NCBI RefSeq assembly: GCF_030272615.1
Contig: NC_081406.1
Location: 400,100,939 to 400,164,938, forward strand
Source of the DNA: Cryptomeria japonica
Lineage: Eukaryota > Streptophyta > Pinopsida > Cupressales > Cupressaceae
DNA: 64,000 nt
Direction of reading: 5' to 3'
Positions 1 through 13,189 of this stretch are shown in pieces; within the stretch, counting starts at the first letter, position 1; the number at the start of each line of letters is the position of its first letter. The notes beneath the pieces are model-generated. The model saw nothing but the letters and a program-made list of their open reading frames with translations. It did not search any database and was not told the DNA's origin. Both the position numbers and the translations under genes were made by a program.

Positions 1-405
1 TTATAAAATGCATACCCATAGGAAATCAGACAAATCATGTAGTTGAGGCTATGGCTGCATACCATGGGATGGTCCTTGCTAAGGAAGCCAATTGTACCAG
101 AGTCTGGTGTGAAGGAGATTCATTGAATATAATCAATTGTTTGAATAAGAAGTTCCCACCTTCTTGGTCAATAAGCAATGCTATCAAAGCGGCTAAGAAA
201 ATTAGTGAGGAATTTGAAATGTGTGTTTTCACACGTGTATAGGGAAGCAAACTCATGCATAGACTGGGCAGCCAACCTGGCATACCAAACGGAAGATATC
301 ATTACTACTTATGGTGAGAGTGAGCTCGCATGTGAAGTGAAATCCCTGCTCGATCTGGACCGTATCCAGACGAGGCAACGTGGCACTATCAACTATAATT
401 TATAA
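1..405 (+). pseudogene. LINE ORF2 RNase H domain, C-terminal fragment
   Basis: The reading frame is already open at the window edge, so the front half of the domain lies outside. The translation carries EAMAAYHGMVLAKE, then a CEGDS motif whose Asp matches the third catalytic Asp of RNase H, and about 40 residues later YREANSCIDWAANLA, the usual end of this fold. This arrangement is that of the RNase H-like domain (RVT_3 type) at the end of plant non-LTR retrotransposon ORF2, which degrades RNA in the RNA/DNA hybrid during reverse transcription. The first frame hits a stop at 240-242, and a second frame continues the homology from about 230 to 405, so there is a frameshift near 230. No RT or zinc-finger part is visible. 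It is a dead fragment; the family call is fairly secure. Confidence 0.7.
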
Positions 406-487
406 ATGCCTCTTCCTCTTATTCAGAAGCAAGGTTATTACAGAGGTAATGAGCATTTATTTAAGTGTCTTTTCATAATTGTTTGGC

Positions 488-2169
488 ATGGATTCTAGGC
501 TTTTTTTCAGGGCATCCATAGAAACCAGAGAAGAAGATTTGGAGCCAAGAGAAGCAAATTCAGGGATAGCAAAGGAAAAATGGGAGGAAATAAAAAAAGG
601 CTTGAACCTACCTCTTGCTCGGAATGGAGGAAGAACAGGGAAGTGTGGGATATCCTTTAGGAGGGGGGTCTGAGTGTGTTTATGGAGAGGCTTAGTGGGA
701 AAGGTCCTATGGTTACCAAACATTTTATTAAGAACTGGAAGAATGGCAAGATCCTGGTCGGATCCCAGATGATGACAGTAGATGAGGAGATTATTGTTCA
801 AGCTATGAGAATGATGACTAAGGGCTTGAAATTTTATAGGGACCACGGAATCTTTGATAAAGCAATGGACAAATTCCCTGTCATGAATGATGAGAGGAAG
901 AAGATGGTGAAAGTCGACAATTCCTATCATTCCCAAAAATGGATATGTAGGCCATGGAGGTTTGTTTTATTCACTACTATCACCTATATTACTTTGGATG
1001 GTAGGTTTACTAGAGCCTATGGACACCACTTTGTTTTTCTCAACCATTTCCACCATGGGGAAAAGGTTAGCCTGCCATATTATCTAGCTTGTTCCATGGA
1101 CCATACAATCAAGGAGATTTAGAAAGATCCCAAAGGTGACCATGCCCTTCACCAGGGTCTTATGACTCTTATCTATAAAGTGATTAAAGGGAGATGCATC
1201 GAAAAACCTATTAAAGGTAAATATGCAAGAGATGAGGACATAGAGAGTGAAGCCAGTGGCTTTAACTTTGATTCAGAGACTGAGGGCGACTCAGAGGAGA
1301 CTAGTAAAAAAGGTAGGAACAAGGCTAAGAGGAAAAGGATTGTGGTGGATTCAGCTATTTTAGAGTCTAAGGCCAGATCCTTCGAGGGGAAATTCATTTT
1401 AAAAAAGAAAGGGAAAGTTATAGGAAAGCAAATGCATAGGAAGAAGACCAGCAAGGGAAGCAATAAAGATATTAGCCAAATTTTGATTGACTCTGATGAG
1501 GAGGCAGAGGAGAATAAAAATGATGAGGGACAGGATAAGGAGGGGGAGGAGAATCCGGTCATGGGCAACATTGAGGGTTTGAACACCCAAGTTATGAAGA
1601 AAGAGGATCAAGAGGACAAAAGTGGTAAGCTTGGTGGTTGTGTTGGTGAAAATGCGACTATAAAGGGTTTCTGTGAGACCATCGGTACAATGGTGAAGGA
1701 CATTGACAACTTGAAGAAAGATATGATGGCTATCAAAAGAGCAACGATGGGTGAGAAACCCCTATCAGGAAATGTTAAAGAATTGGCAATTGCAATCAAT
1801 AATGCAGAAGCCATTGAAAGTATGGCGGGTAAAATTATTGCCACTAAAAAAAAGGTTAAAGAGATGGAAGAAAATAAGGAGGTGAAAGGGATGAAAACTG
1901 CTATGAACAATCTGGGTAGCAGAATTGATAAGATGGAACTCACTGCTAAGAAGATTGCAGAAAAAAACTTCCAGATCCTCAAAGCATCGATGGATAACAT
2001 GAACATCTTGATCAATAGATTTGAGAACAACACAGAGAAGGATGGTGACAAGGAACAACTGGACAAAAAAGGTCATGAGAAGAGGACCAAATCCAATACT
2101 AGGATCAAGGGCGACATCAAAGTTCGTGAGCTGGAGGAGTTAAAGACATCGGCGGACAACATGAAGTAG
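488..2169 (+). pseudogene. broken ORF with lysine-rich coiled-coil tail, family not recognised
   Basis: An ATG at 488 opens a frame (MDSRLFFRASIETREED) that shifts by one base near an A-run at about 595. From there a single frame runs to 2169, interrupted by TAG at 658-660 and TAG at 1120-1122. The first ~200 residues look globular, with aromatic and basic patches such as GPMVTKHFIKNWK and YITLDGRFTRAYGHH. The last ~330 residues are almost all Lys/Glu/Asp with heptad-like spacing, acidic stretches (DSDEEAEENK) and basic clusters (KKGRNKAKRKR) that could be a nuclear localisation signal. I do not recognise the family. Globular front plus charged coiled-coil back is also the plan of the minus-strand ORF at 41-45 kb, but I saw no clear residue similarity. 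It is most likely a repeat-borne gene, now inactive. It begins about 80 bp after the RNase H fragment, perhaps by chance. Confidence 0.45.
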
Positions 2170-2210
2170 ATGGTTGTCCATGCTGAGGATATCATGAAAA
2201 GTATCTAATT

Positions 2211-2263
2211 GTCTCTGTCTATGTCTCTGTCTCTTTCTCTATCTCTGTCTCTATCTCTGTCTC
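2211..2263. repeat. (TCTCTG)n-like microsatellite
   Basis: Imperfect repeats of TCTCTG/TCTATC directly after the coiled-coil ORF, ending at a CTCGACAG. Pyrimidine-rich on the plus strand. Confidence 0.85.
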
Positions 2264-5200
2264 GACAGTGGTCTCGGTTTCTGTCTTTTTGCTATCGTTT
2301 TGCTTTTCGAAAGCTGTCTTTTTCTAGTTTTTTATGTAATGTTATGTAATGTGTGTTGTGATCCATTTTTGTTCGGTAGGGATCTGTTTTAGTTTTTGAA
2401 GTGATCAGGCATGGATCTTTCCAGTTCTTATGATATCTCCTACTTTGTAAAAGGTTCGGGTTCCTTTCAAAAACCTGCTTTTACTTAATCAAAACAAATG
2501 TTCAATCATTGGGTAGACATTATAAATCTATGTTAATTATTTCCAGGAAGATAAGATGCATATTTAAATATTTATGTGATCATATTTTTTTTTATGCCTA
2601 AACACATGTATATACATTTCAAGAAATAAAGGGGGGAATACTTGTTTTAAATCTGGTTTTCTTTTGTTTTCTAAAAAGCAGTTTTTCAATATCCATTTGC
2701 AGCTTATTGAATCTAACATAGATCTTATTTTATTTTTTTCTGATATATCCCTTTCTCCTAATGTTGGAATGAAATTTCTTTCATTCATAGTATAAATCTG
2801 ATTAATATTTCTTTACAAAACCAATTCATTTCATTGCAAACTCATTGAATGTAAACTGGAAATGGAAGAGAGCTTTTCCTTTTACTTGCTAGAATAACTT
2901 TTGCCAAACTAAAATGCAGTTTATCATTGGATTAAAACTCGGATTTAAACAAGGACAAAACTTTATGCTAATTACATTTAGATTTAAATGAACAATGCAG
3001 ATTTAGGAACTTTTTTTTTTTAATGATATTTTAATACTCATTATGAAACAAATTCACTCATGTGATTGTAACAAGAATAAAATATCTCAAATTTTTCATA
3101 TTAGAACTCCATAGATTTACTATTTCTCATTCTGAATATAATCTGAAAATAAACAGCCCAACATTTTTATTTTTTTTTCCAGCTTCTCTTTCTTTCAAAA
3201 GAAGATTTTGAATACAGTCCATGTCACCCCCTTTTTTTTAGTCATACAACTAAAATAGTAAATTAATAAACAAATACAATCTTTTTCACATAGTTTTATT
3301 TTTGAAACTTAATGGTAAAATAAAAATGAACATACATATGACTCCACCTCTTTCAATCTTCCCTTTTTCCAAGCTTCTCATAACATGAAGGATACAAATC
3401 TGAATAATTATGAAGATACAACTTGAAACATTTCTTCAGCCTGGCCCTTAGATATCTCTTTTCTTCCATCTCCTACAACCCAAAATGCAGACCTACAATA
3501 AGGAGAAATCTCTGGTGTGACCATGGAGGCTCACCTCCCAACCTAGGCCTACAAGAGGCCACCCCTGAGCTTGGGAGAACTAGATACCAAACAGGTTATA
3601 CACATACATTTTACAGATTACATAGGGAAAGCATTCAACACAAAATTCCCAACCCAAGCTTAACACAGTCATCAAAATGACATTTAAAATTAGGGGTGAA
3701 GGTGGACCAAACATCAAGGGGAGATATGCCATAGAAATGAGCTAACAAATTCTCTCATAACATTATCCATCAATTTCATCATAACAACAATTTTCTTTCT
3801 CTCTCACTTGGTCTCCCATGACCCAACACAAAACCCTTATGACCCCCAAAGGCAACATGCCAAATCCTCCCCTTATGACCCCTAAAATTTACAAAAATAT
3901 ATAAATTACATCAAGGATCCCAGATCCTTGTTTTCCCTCTCTTCCTGGAAGAGAGACTCTACACCCCATGACTGTCATACTCCCTTCACCCCAAGACTAC
4001 TCTGCCCTCCCAAGGGTGAGTTTGGTCTTGACTCCCACAAACAATGTTAATTCAAATGAAAGCCATACAAAATAATCACCAAATCAACCTAATTTATAAT
4101 AACATAAAACTCTAAAAATATACTTAAACACATATATCTACATTCAGATTTTCACATAAAATACAAGATTATGCATCTCAATCCTATGGGTGTCAATGCA
4201 CCAACCTCAATTGCTGAAATGGATTATGTTTTGATGAGGAGCTTCCAATCCAAACCAAGCCCAAAATGCAACTAGTGACAAGCCTTTTTACTTAGCTAAA
4301 ATTTTCTTCTCTCAATGCAAAATCCATCAACAATTCTTGCTCCAAAATTGGAGAGTGGGTGATGAAAATCTAAGTTTGAATTTCTTCACCTAAGTAGACT
4401 CTCCTCACATTTTCCACCTTCCTTGGAAAGGATGAGAGATCTCATAGGTTATTCTTCCCAACCTTCTTACAAGGTTTCTAAAAGTGTAAACTAAAAAGGT
4501 AAGTGTAAGGTGGGGAAGAGCATCCAACACAAGAATGGAAGGTTGTCTAACCAAGACTCAATCTTATAAAATCTGATTTTCATCCATCAAGAAAAGATCA
4601 TTTTTTAAGTGACTTGACAATCACATGTGAGCGGTTCTATGCCCAAAAAGGTACCTTACCCATAGGTATATCAAGTGGGCCTTCAAAAGTGACTTAACCA
4701 CGACTTTAGGAGTTAGTTTGACCCCCCCAAAACCCACCTAAAGTTTACCTACGGGTCAACTTGATTTGACCAATCCAGGACTCTCTAACCAAAGGGTTTT
4801 TTGGGAAACTACATGAGATTTAAAAAATGCATAGATTTTCACAATTCCCTCTCAAGGACATGTCATATGCCAACTCACAACACATCACAAGTGTCAAGTG
4901 ACACCATAAAATACAACACATCATAATTTACACTTGGACATGTCCTTTTAAGGAGAGATAAATTAACAATAACAAATTGAACAAACACTCAAGCATTCAC
5001 TTATATGAAAATAAACACATTACAAATGAGGTATTATCTCTCCAAATACACAAACCTTGGCTTCACTATTGCACATAGGTTTGGCCCTAGTTCTCCCGTG
5101 TAATTTCATGGTCACATGGATTAATATCTTGCACAACTCAATTCACACATCAGTAGGTCCAAAACATTATGCATATGTGTACACACAAGGAATTACACAT

Positions 5201-5759
5201 CAACACATAGCATCAAAATATGCACTACAAAGTAAAATGATTTCATAACATGGTTCAATTACTTTTCCCAACAATTCTCATGCAACCATATACCCATTTG
5301 CAACACCAATGAAATCATATAAAACAATCGTCAATTAGGCATGCGTAAATGAATCACAATATCATCAATCTAAGTAATGAAATCAGTCATAATGTGGAAT
5401 ACATCTTATCCACTAGTCTCATGAAGATCGTATGTCAAAAGGGTCTCATGACAATGATGTATCAAGGTTCTATCTCAAAAGGTAAGTCCATAATGAAAAT
5501 GAAAGATATTCTTATGATTGGTTCGAGATAGGGCCCCAAACCTCTAACAGATATAAGATGCATAGGCCAATTTCATCTAATCATCCACAAGGATGTCCAC
5601 ATTCACTAATTTACTCGGCTAACATAGTCCATCATATTGAATCAAACCATCTTTTCATAGTATTCCAACCATCCATGCAAGTTATTAATAAGGTCAACCA
5701 TGGTCAAACTAGGTTAACCAGAGTTTGATCGGGGAGGGGTACTAAAGATCATATTGATG
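2264..5759. other. spacer without recognised genes
   Basis: AT-rich sequence with short homopolymer runs and only small unsupported ORFs. The part just after the upstream ORF (2320-2500) has the look of a retroelement 3' tail, ending in ACTTAATCAAAACAAA, but no target duplication could be paired with it. Between about 4,640 and 4,850 there are several inverted GGTCAA/TTGACC-type words (for example GGGTCAACTTGATTTGACC) that could fold, without an identifiable role. Nothing else is supported. Confidence 0.6.
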
Positions 5760-7340
5760 TTATATTTCATGAGAAGGTAACTCATCTTGTGTGAATAAAA
5801 TTTGAGCTTTGGATTTATTTGTAGGGTCAATCAAAGAAGCCATGTTATTAGGTTTCACTGCAGGTAGGACATCTAAGTTTTCCAAAGCATCTTGTAACAT
5901 CCCTTGGTAAGAAGGTGAAGTTTGAACCAAATCCCAAATAGAAATCTTGGCAGGAGTAGCTTTGAGTTGTTCAATAAGATCATACTCCTTACTAAGAGTC
6001 TGTGATATACGAGGTGCTTGTGGAAGAGCAGGTTGAGAGGGAGTAAGTGAAGTTGGGATAACTAGAAGAGGATTAGGTTGCCTATTGTTTCTTGCATTGT
6101 AGGTATAAGCAGCCACATGATAACTCTCTTTAGTGATTTTCGTAGCATGCTCATAAGGGCTCTTAGTAGGATAACATCTTTTCACAGTAATAACAGGTTT
6201 CTTAGGAGTGCAAAAAAAATCATTAGTATAACCACCTTGAACCACTAAGATAGGCTTACGTTGAGAACTTTGAGAAGGGTGAGCACCTTGAACTATGAAG
6301 AGGGTTTTATTAGGTGTTTCATCCACATGTATCAAATTTATTGAAGATGGTTTAGGAATATCAAAGGTGTCCTTATGAATTTTAGAAGAAGAATGGACAA
6401 GATTGTTGGAATAATTGTTGATAGTCTCTTCTTGCACTAAAATGTTATCATGGATAAGATCAATTTTAGGAGGTAGACTAGGAGTAGGAATTGATGTTTC
6501 AGAAGGAAGAGTATTAGTAGAAAAGGTCATATCATCCTTTATCATCAAAGGATATAAATGGGGAATAGACTCTCTAGGAGAAGGATCAACATTACTCTCT
6601 AAAGTTTCACCTTTGAGAGGGAGACCTTTGAAAGAGATGATAACAATATCTTCTTGAACTAAAGTATCCTTATGAGTAGAACCTAGTTGGGGAGAAGGAG
6701 ATGCCTTACCTTTAGAGGAAAAATGATTGAGATTCATGGAATGTGAGATGCTATCAAGAGAGTTATCAATCATGATTTCATCCTCTTTGGCTAGGATTCT
6801 CTCATGGGGTAGAGAATAATCAACACCTTCTTCTAATTGTTCATCCCAAATAGTGAGGTCATTGAAAAAAGTATTATAAATATCTTGCACAAAGATGTCC
6901 TTATTATTATTGCCAATTTTTGGAGAAGGGATAGCATTGTTCATTAATTCTTCCTCCTTAGGAGGGAGAGCATCACTACATGTGTTTAAATCATCCTCTT
7001 GCCTCAAAATGTGTTCAATAGGATGTTTAGGGGAGAGAGAATTAAGGAAATTTATTATGATTTCATCTTATTTTTCTAATGCATCTTTATGGGTAAGACA
7101 GGCTTCAGGGCAAGGAGAAGCATTTCTCATTAATGCATCATCTCTAGTGGGAATTTTGTTGAAGTCAAAAGAGGAAATGCCATCACTATGAAAAGTAGGG
7201 ACAATATCATCTTCTTGCACAAAATGATCCTCATGAGGGGAGTATTCATTAGGAGGGAGATGAACATCTTTCTTCAAAGATTCATGCTTAGGAAGGAGAT
7301 CTTTGAAAGAAGTGCTCATAACCTCTTGTTGCACTAACAT
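5760..7340 (-). pseudogene. Ty3/gypsy (Tat/Ogre-like) polyprotein spacer of degenerate peptide repeats, ending before protease
   Basis: On the minus strand one frame runs from 7340 to 5760 with a single TAA near 7067. Most of it is built from about nine degenerate units of 35-40 residues, each with a Ser/Pro motif, a THKDTLVQED-like motif and an LPPKxExL-like motif; further decayed units continue up to about 7,600 in other frames. The last ~130 residues differ. They carry TPAKISIWDLVQTSP and end in FTQDELPSHEI, which matches the segment that precedes the aspartic protease in Tat/Ogre-type gypsy polyproteins. The stop falls right there, so protease, RT and integrase are absent, and no gag is seen between this ORF and the primer site at about 8,000. 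The protein would be an acidic, low-complexity linker; no enzymatic role can be assigned. Family assignment rests on the C-terminal motif only. Confidence 0.55.
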
Positions 7341-8000
7341 GCCCCCATTGGTAAGACCAAATTTAGGAGAAGATAAGTCAATGTATGTCCATCAATACCT
7401 TTTCACTTAGAGAGGAATCATGTAAAGAAGGTAAAGTAACACTAAGTGTTTATGATATCATCCTCCTCCTCTAAGATAGCTAGATGGGAATGACACATTT
7501 TAGGAGAATTGTCAATATCACTCTTCAAATCTTCATCCTTAGCGCATGTTAAGTTTTGAAGGGGTTGGTAACAACTCTTTTAGGCACTAAAATTTTGTCA
7601 TATATAGGAGGAGGTTCTTTAAGACATGTAAAAATTGAAGCAAGGGAAGCTAACCCATTATTACATTTATAAAATGAATGCATCATGACAATAATTTTCC
7701 TCTTTCAAATGATAACATATGCAAAATAGAAGGAAATGATCAATTTTAACCAATGCAAGAACTCTAAATGTTGATTTAGAAAATGATATTTATGAGTGAA
7801 ATGTGTTCCTAAATCAGATCTGAAATTAATGATCCAAATTAAGCTATCCACAAGTTCAATTTTGAATTGAAAAATTAGGGTTTTAGAAAAAATTGACCCC
7901 CAAATTTTTAAAAGTTGCAAGGAATTGAAACTTGTAAATGTAAATTTGAATTGGAAATAGAAAAAATACATAAATCAAAATTAAAGAAGATTGGATTCAC

Positions 8001-8016
8001 GTCGGGTTCACCAAAA
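8001..8016 (-). other. LTR retrotransposon primer-binding site
   Basis: Read on the minus strand this is TTTTGGTGAACCCGAC, directly next to the LTR end. The same TGGTGAACCCGAC core follows the LTR at 34,763 on the plus strand. It is the place where a tRNA 3' end primes minus-strand DNA synthesis; I did not assign the tRNA. Confidence 0.7.
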
Positions 8017-8704
8017 TGTGGAGAGGAAAAAGCGAGACCAGGTGACTAAGAGCTAACCCCACTTTTCCCAACACATTGGGAATACGAAAGAGCCTAGGGA
8101 GATAGCTCACATTAGCTAATTCTTGTGAGAAAGAGAGAGCCAAGGATTATCTCATAGGTTTTCTATTCCTCTTGTTGTATATAAAGAGAAGGTGTGAAAA
8201 ATAGGGTGTGATTGATCAACTAGAGTAGGCGATGAACAATGAAGCATATATGAATTGAAATTGTAGAAACTTGCAGGACTAAAACTGAGGTACTAAAAGC
8301 AGAGAAGGAGGATGAATTTGAATTTTTTCCTGGCACCAAAAATTGAGTCAACTTCCTGGGACAGCGGTGCGACGCTCTTGTCTTGATTCTGCAAACAGGA
8401 AGTTGCAACTAAGAGACTGCAATCTTGATCTTCTGGGCCCTCAACCTATCGAATTTCACTTGAAAATGGGAGGACCAGGGCGCCACGCCCCTATCCTGGG
8501 CAGGACTAGGGAACCATGCCCCTATCCCAATGATTTCTTCTCAAGTTTGATCCTCGGGACTGTGTCTGTGTGCTCTACCAGAACTGAAATTTGCAGCAAC
8601 AATCGGAACATGTACCTGCACCTGCAACTAAAAATAGGGTTTTGGGTGGCTATATGGGGTTTTTCCTTAGTCAAACCCCTATTTTGGTGATTTCCACCTC
8701 AACA
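8017..8704 (-). mobile_element. 5' LTR of a minus-strand gypsy-like element (688 bp)
   Basis: On the minus strand the segment starts TGTTGAGGTGG and ends CCTCTCCACA, giving a TG...CA pair with inverted ends, and is followed at once by the primer-binding site. The internal region then runs towards lower coordinates through the peptide-repeat ORF. No matching 3' LTR was found down to position 1, so the element is 3' truncated or its other LTR is too diverged to see. The plus-strand ORF at 8343-8690 lies inside this LTR and is a shadow. Confidence 0.6.
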
Positions 8705-11700
8705 AATAGTCGATTTGTATAGTAAAATAGTGTGTGTAGGAATCTTGTGTGTGTGCAAGACCTTAAAATGATGAATGCAAACAATCTAGAGTAACTGTAT
8801 GCTTTAAAGAGTAAACCCTAAATGCTCGTAATTGACAAAGTAAATGCTCTAAATCAATGATGCTAAGTGATCTAAAGTATAAATGTAAATATGCAAATTG
8901 ATGTAATGAAGTTCATAAAAAGACATGAAAACAACATGAAATTATACCCAACCCTAAGGGAGGGGACAAGCTAATCTTCAGTCGGTGATCTCCTATTGCT
9001 TTCCTACATCTTCAAAAGTGCCCAATTGATGAAAGAATTATTTATGAATGCTTGAAACATTTTTTTGAATGTTGTTGAAGACTCCAAAAGACCTGCTCTT
9101 TCACTGCATAGAAGGCTCCTTGTGATTGCTAGAAAACTTAGCCAAAAACTTCTTCCTGGCCTTCAAATGAAGAAAGAGAGCTCTTATGTATGAAACCCTA
9201 GATCTTAATTTCATCTTTAGGCTGACCTAGGATTTGAATTTTCCACCAATTTCTTGGGGTTAAGCATTATAATATAATAGAACTATGATCCCAAAATTTC
9301 AAGAAAAATATCGGGGATCGTGCATAACTTACGCACAGTCCAACCAATTTTCATCAAATTTTCAGGGCTATTAGACATTATGATATTAGAGTAAATCCCA
9401 AAGTTACAACTGATTACAAGATGTTTTGACATGCGAAATCAGGCCTTAAAGGTCAAAATAAGAATAATTAGGGTTTATGATTTAATGATTTATTGGAGGA
9501 ATAAAATAAAAAGGGGCACACTTAGGGTAAAGGGCCCAATTTTATGATGTGGGAAGTGATGAAATATGACCTTAGATTTAATTTAATTAATTAATTAAAT
9601 ACTGAAAGGGAAATCACAATGCAAGATGCAAACACACTAAGGCGGGTGCTAAACTAAGTGTAGAATTGTACCACCCTACCAAGGGTGTACAATTTACGAT
9701 GCTACAATATAGTGTTGTAAATTGTATACCTTTAATTAGGGTGTCCAATTTCACACTCTCCTAGCATCCATTTTAGATTTTCCCATTCCTCTATGCATTA
9801 TAGGACCTTCATTTATTTAAATTAATATTTAATTCAATATTATGAGTTTTATTCCACTTTAATGCATCAACACTTTATTATTTGGGCCCTTAATTATAGG
9901 TGTACCCTTTATCTTTTATTATCCCAATTTATTATAAATCTTTCCCCATTTCAAAACTCAAGATATGTTTCCCCCATCTAAACATTATATATTTTCATAC
10001 AGAGCTATTTTCGGCATTAGAACCCTATTATCTTGCATTCGTCAAAATTTGGGCTGAAATTATCATGACTAGGTCGACAAACACTAACACAGTCCCACGC
10101 TTTTTTCTTGAATTTTGGGAGGATAATAAAGTGGTCTTTTCCTACTCAAGTATAGCTCCGTGCAAAAATATAACAATTTTAAGTTGGACTAAAGGTGATT
10201 TTATTATGAAATCCCTATGTAAGGCATCCCTCTCAATTCATTTCATCATCTATCATTATCTATATTATAGAATCTCATCATTATGTTATCATTCCAACTC
10301 AAGAGAAACAATTCAAGAACAAACACAATTCAAGGAGAAATAATCTACATCAAGGCATCTTTAGTCATGTTTCAATTATGATTTCATGATAGATTTTATG
10401 TGATTTATCATGTTATTGCATCAACACATGAAGGGCCTATCCTAAAGGCATTCCATCATCAATTGAAGGTATAATCAATTCAATTAATCATTTCAATAAA
10501 GCATTTCGATTCATGAATTTATGTTCCAATTTTAATTCAATTATAGAGTTAATTCCAAACCCAGGGTTTGACTTAGGTAAACCCCTATCTACAACACAAT
10601 TTCCCTTCTTTTTGTATGTAGGTGATATATCCAAGAGTTGCAAACAAAGAATCAGACTGCAGACTTTGCTTTTGCCGAGGACTAGGACACCCCTAAGCAC
10701 CAAGGCACTTCCAAGAGGACTAGGACGCTAAACCACTTCTTGGTCTTGTGTGTCCCTATCCTAGCTTTGGTTACAAGTTCACCTCTACATCTTGGTCTTG
10801 TGTCTACATCTATGGCTTCATATATAATCTGACATTTTATGTATATGTTAATTACTGTCATCTAGCCCTAGCATACAGATTACATACTTTCAAGTATATT
10901 TTCAACTCAATCAAAAGGAATTGGAATTCAATTTGTGTTCAACCCTCTTCCAAATAAAATTGAGGTTGAATCTATTGAGTTCATTCTCCTTTTATTGTAA
11001 TGTGCATGAAATAGGTCTAATTCCTAGTTTACATAGCTAAACTTGTGAAACCCTATTTCCATCCATTACAAAAAGTTTATGAAGTCCTTTCAAATTTTCC
11101 TTTTAGTGAAATGTATTTATCCAATCAATATTATTTTCTTTAAATTTTAATTGTTTATCAACAAATCCGTGTAGCACATATTATGAAACTATCGCATCTT
11201 ATGATGTCATATTTCTTTAAAGAATTTCATCAAAAAGTGCAATCCTTGTCTATACTTCTACATCTCAACAAACATTTTATTTGTCCCTTGTCTTTTCTTG
11301 GGTATTCTATCTTTTGATCATATCTTCTAGATCTTCAAAGCTTTGTAGCTAAGATTACGCTAATCCTTCTCATCTTTAAAGTGTTTGGAAACAAATTATG
11401 ATAGCATGTATTGAAATACGAAATTGTGGGGTGATTTCAATGTAGGTGAAGTTAACCAATGGCTAAAGTAAATTTATTGTTGTTGAAGCCTTTAGGATTC
11501 CATAAGTAGACAAATTGGTAGATAGGTTACAAATCTTTTAAGTGCTTGGAAGAAAATTATACATATGACAGAATCAAGTGTTCAATTGTAGGGTGTGTTT
11601 CCTTGCAGGTGGAGATGAACCAAACACCAAAACAATTTTAAATTTGTTAAGTATTCGATGTGTTTGAAAATATTTGGACAAGAGTATGATGTGATGGCTT

Positions 11701-12838
11701 GATATCTCTAGGTAGTGTTTTCAATTCAAGTGGGAATGAACCTGGTGAATCAAATTAAGGCATCTTTTTAATATTAAATTTCTTGTTTGATGGTTAATAT
11801 TGAGATATCAATAAGGTTGATTTTTTATGGTTATTCAATTTTGAGATGATTAAGTGTAGACGGTCAAATTAAATTTCCTAATTTTATAAAAATTATGCTT
11901 TTACTTTTGGGTGATTTTTGAGGCCATCTCTAATGTAAAAATAGGAACTCTTAATTGATGTACTACTTAAAATATTTTGAAAATTGAAACCTCTCAATAT
12001 ATTCTACATATATTTTATAAAATATATATTTGCTAATATATCTTAATTCATATCTTAGAAAATCAACTCTTATACCTTTATTGAAATGAAATTTACATGG
12101 GTATGTCCTATTAACTAATATATCTCCTTCATAAAATACTATGTACCATCATTATTATCTCACCATGGTCTAAATTGAAATCAAATACTACAAAAGTTCA
12201 TTTAATATTCACATATCCTTACCATAAAATCCTATGAGATAACTAGATCCTATAATGGATTTTAGGCTATGAACTCTACACTGAGCTCTTATGTTAACTA
12301 TGCATCCTTATCATTATATAAGGAATGGGTTCTCCACATGGTTTTCTTATCTTTATCAAACAATAGCCTTGGACATTAATAACACAGAGAATAGTAAGGC
12401 AAAGACATGCATATAAATCGCAAGCAAAGAGGAATTAATGATAGTAGACATGTATTCTTCTTCGAGCTTCAATCCACACTATTATGTTAGATTAATTGAA
12501 AAGAAATTTCTTTTCCCCAAATGTGTGAATACCTCTACCATTGTGACTTTCTTCTCTTTATTTTCCACCACCACTTGATAAATTTAGTCACTGATAGGGG
12601 AAAGGAGCTAGTAGTTGTTATAAATAACTTCGCACATCTTAAGCTCCTAAATGGTTCATCCAATTTCTATGATTTTTTTTTGGTTCTCTATGTATGCGAC
12701 TTAACTACTTAAAGCTATTAATTTTTCTTGTGGGCATGGATGACGCATTCTGTGGATTCGATTATATGTCAAAGGGTCAAAAAATGGTATTTTCAAAGTG
12801 TCAACCGATACATGACCCTTATGACCCCAATAGTCGTT
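8705..12838. other. AT-rich spacer without recognised genes
   Basis: About 4.1 kb with only short, unsupported ORFs. It includes TTAATTAATTAATT near 9,585 and a cluster at 9,660-9,760 in which words like GTACAATTTAC and GTAAATTGTATAC recur in both orientations. No coding domain, LTR pair or RNA gene was seen. Confidence 0.55.
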
Positions 12839-13053
12839 CACTAAACACCCCATAAAAATTAAAATAATATCCAATTGCAAAATGAAAGAACACCTAATTA
12901 TAAGTGTATATGTGCATGAGCCCACTAGACATGTTCACATTAAAGTTAGGAGTCTAGGGTAACTTGATATATCAAGTCCCATTTAATTCCCGCCCTTTCC
13001 CACTTAGACGCATACGCTATCATGCATAACCACGAGTCTTTAAACCTAAAATC
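12839..13053 (+). repeat. left inverted repeat arm
   Basis: Pairs with 21762-21981 on the opposite strand. Similarity is strongest over 12,839-12,985 and weaker towards the interior (CATGCATAA is still shared). Outside position 12,839 the two flanks no longer match. Confidence 0.7.
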
Positions 13054-13189
13054 ATGACATGGACATTTCATTTTCCCTTCTCCATCTGTAAGCGTGATTC
13101 CAGGGAGCCTCTGCAAGCATATTTCCAGGTAGCGTATGCCACTCTATTCATCCTTCATGTTTGTATGTTCAATGATTTCAATTTGAGAA

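Noticed and set aside
1173-2076. Minus-strand Leu/Ser/Phe-rich ORFs resembling membrane proteins
   Set aside because: Antisense of the lysine-rich coiled-coil frame.
8343-8690. 115-residue plus-strand ORF
   Set aside because: Lies wholly inside the minus-strand LTR and has no homology features.
9900-10343. 147-residue ORF in the 8.7-12.8 kb spacer
   Set aside because: Composition follows AT-rich DNA; no motif, and no sign of conservation that can be seen here.
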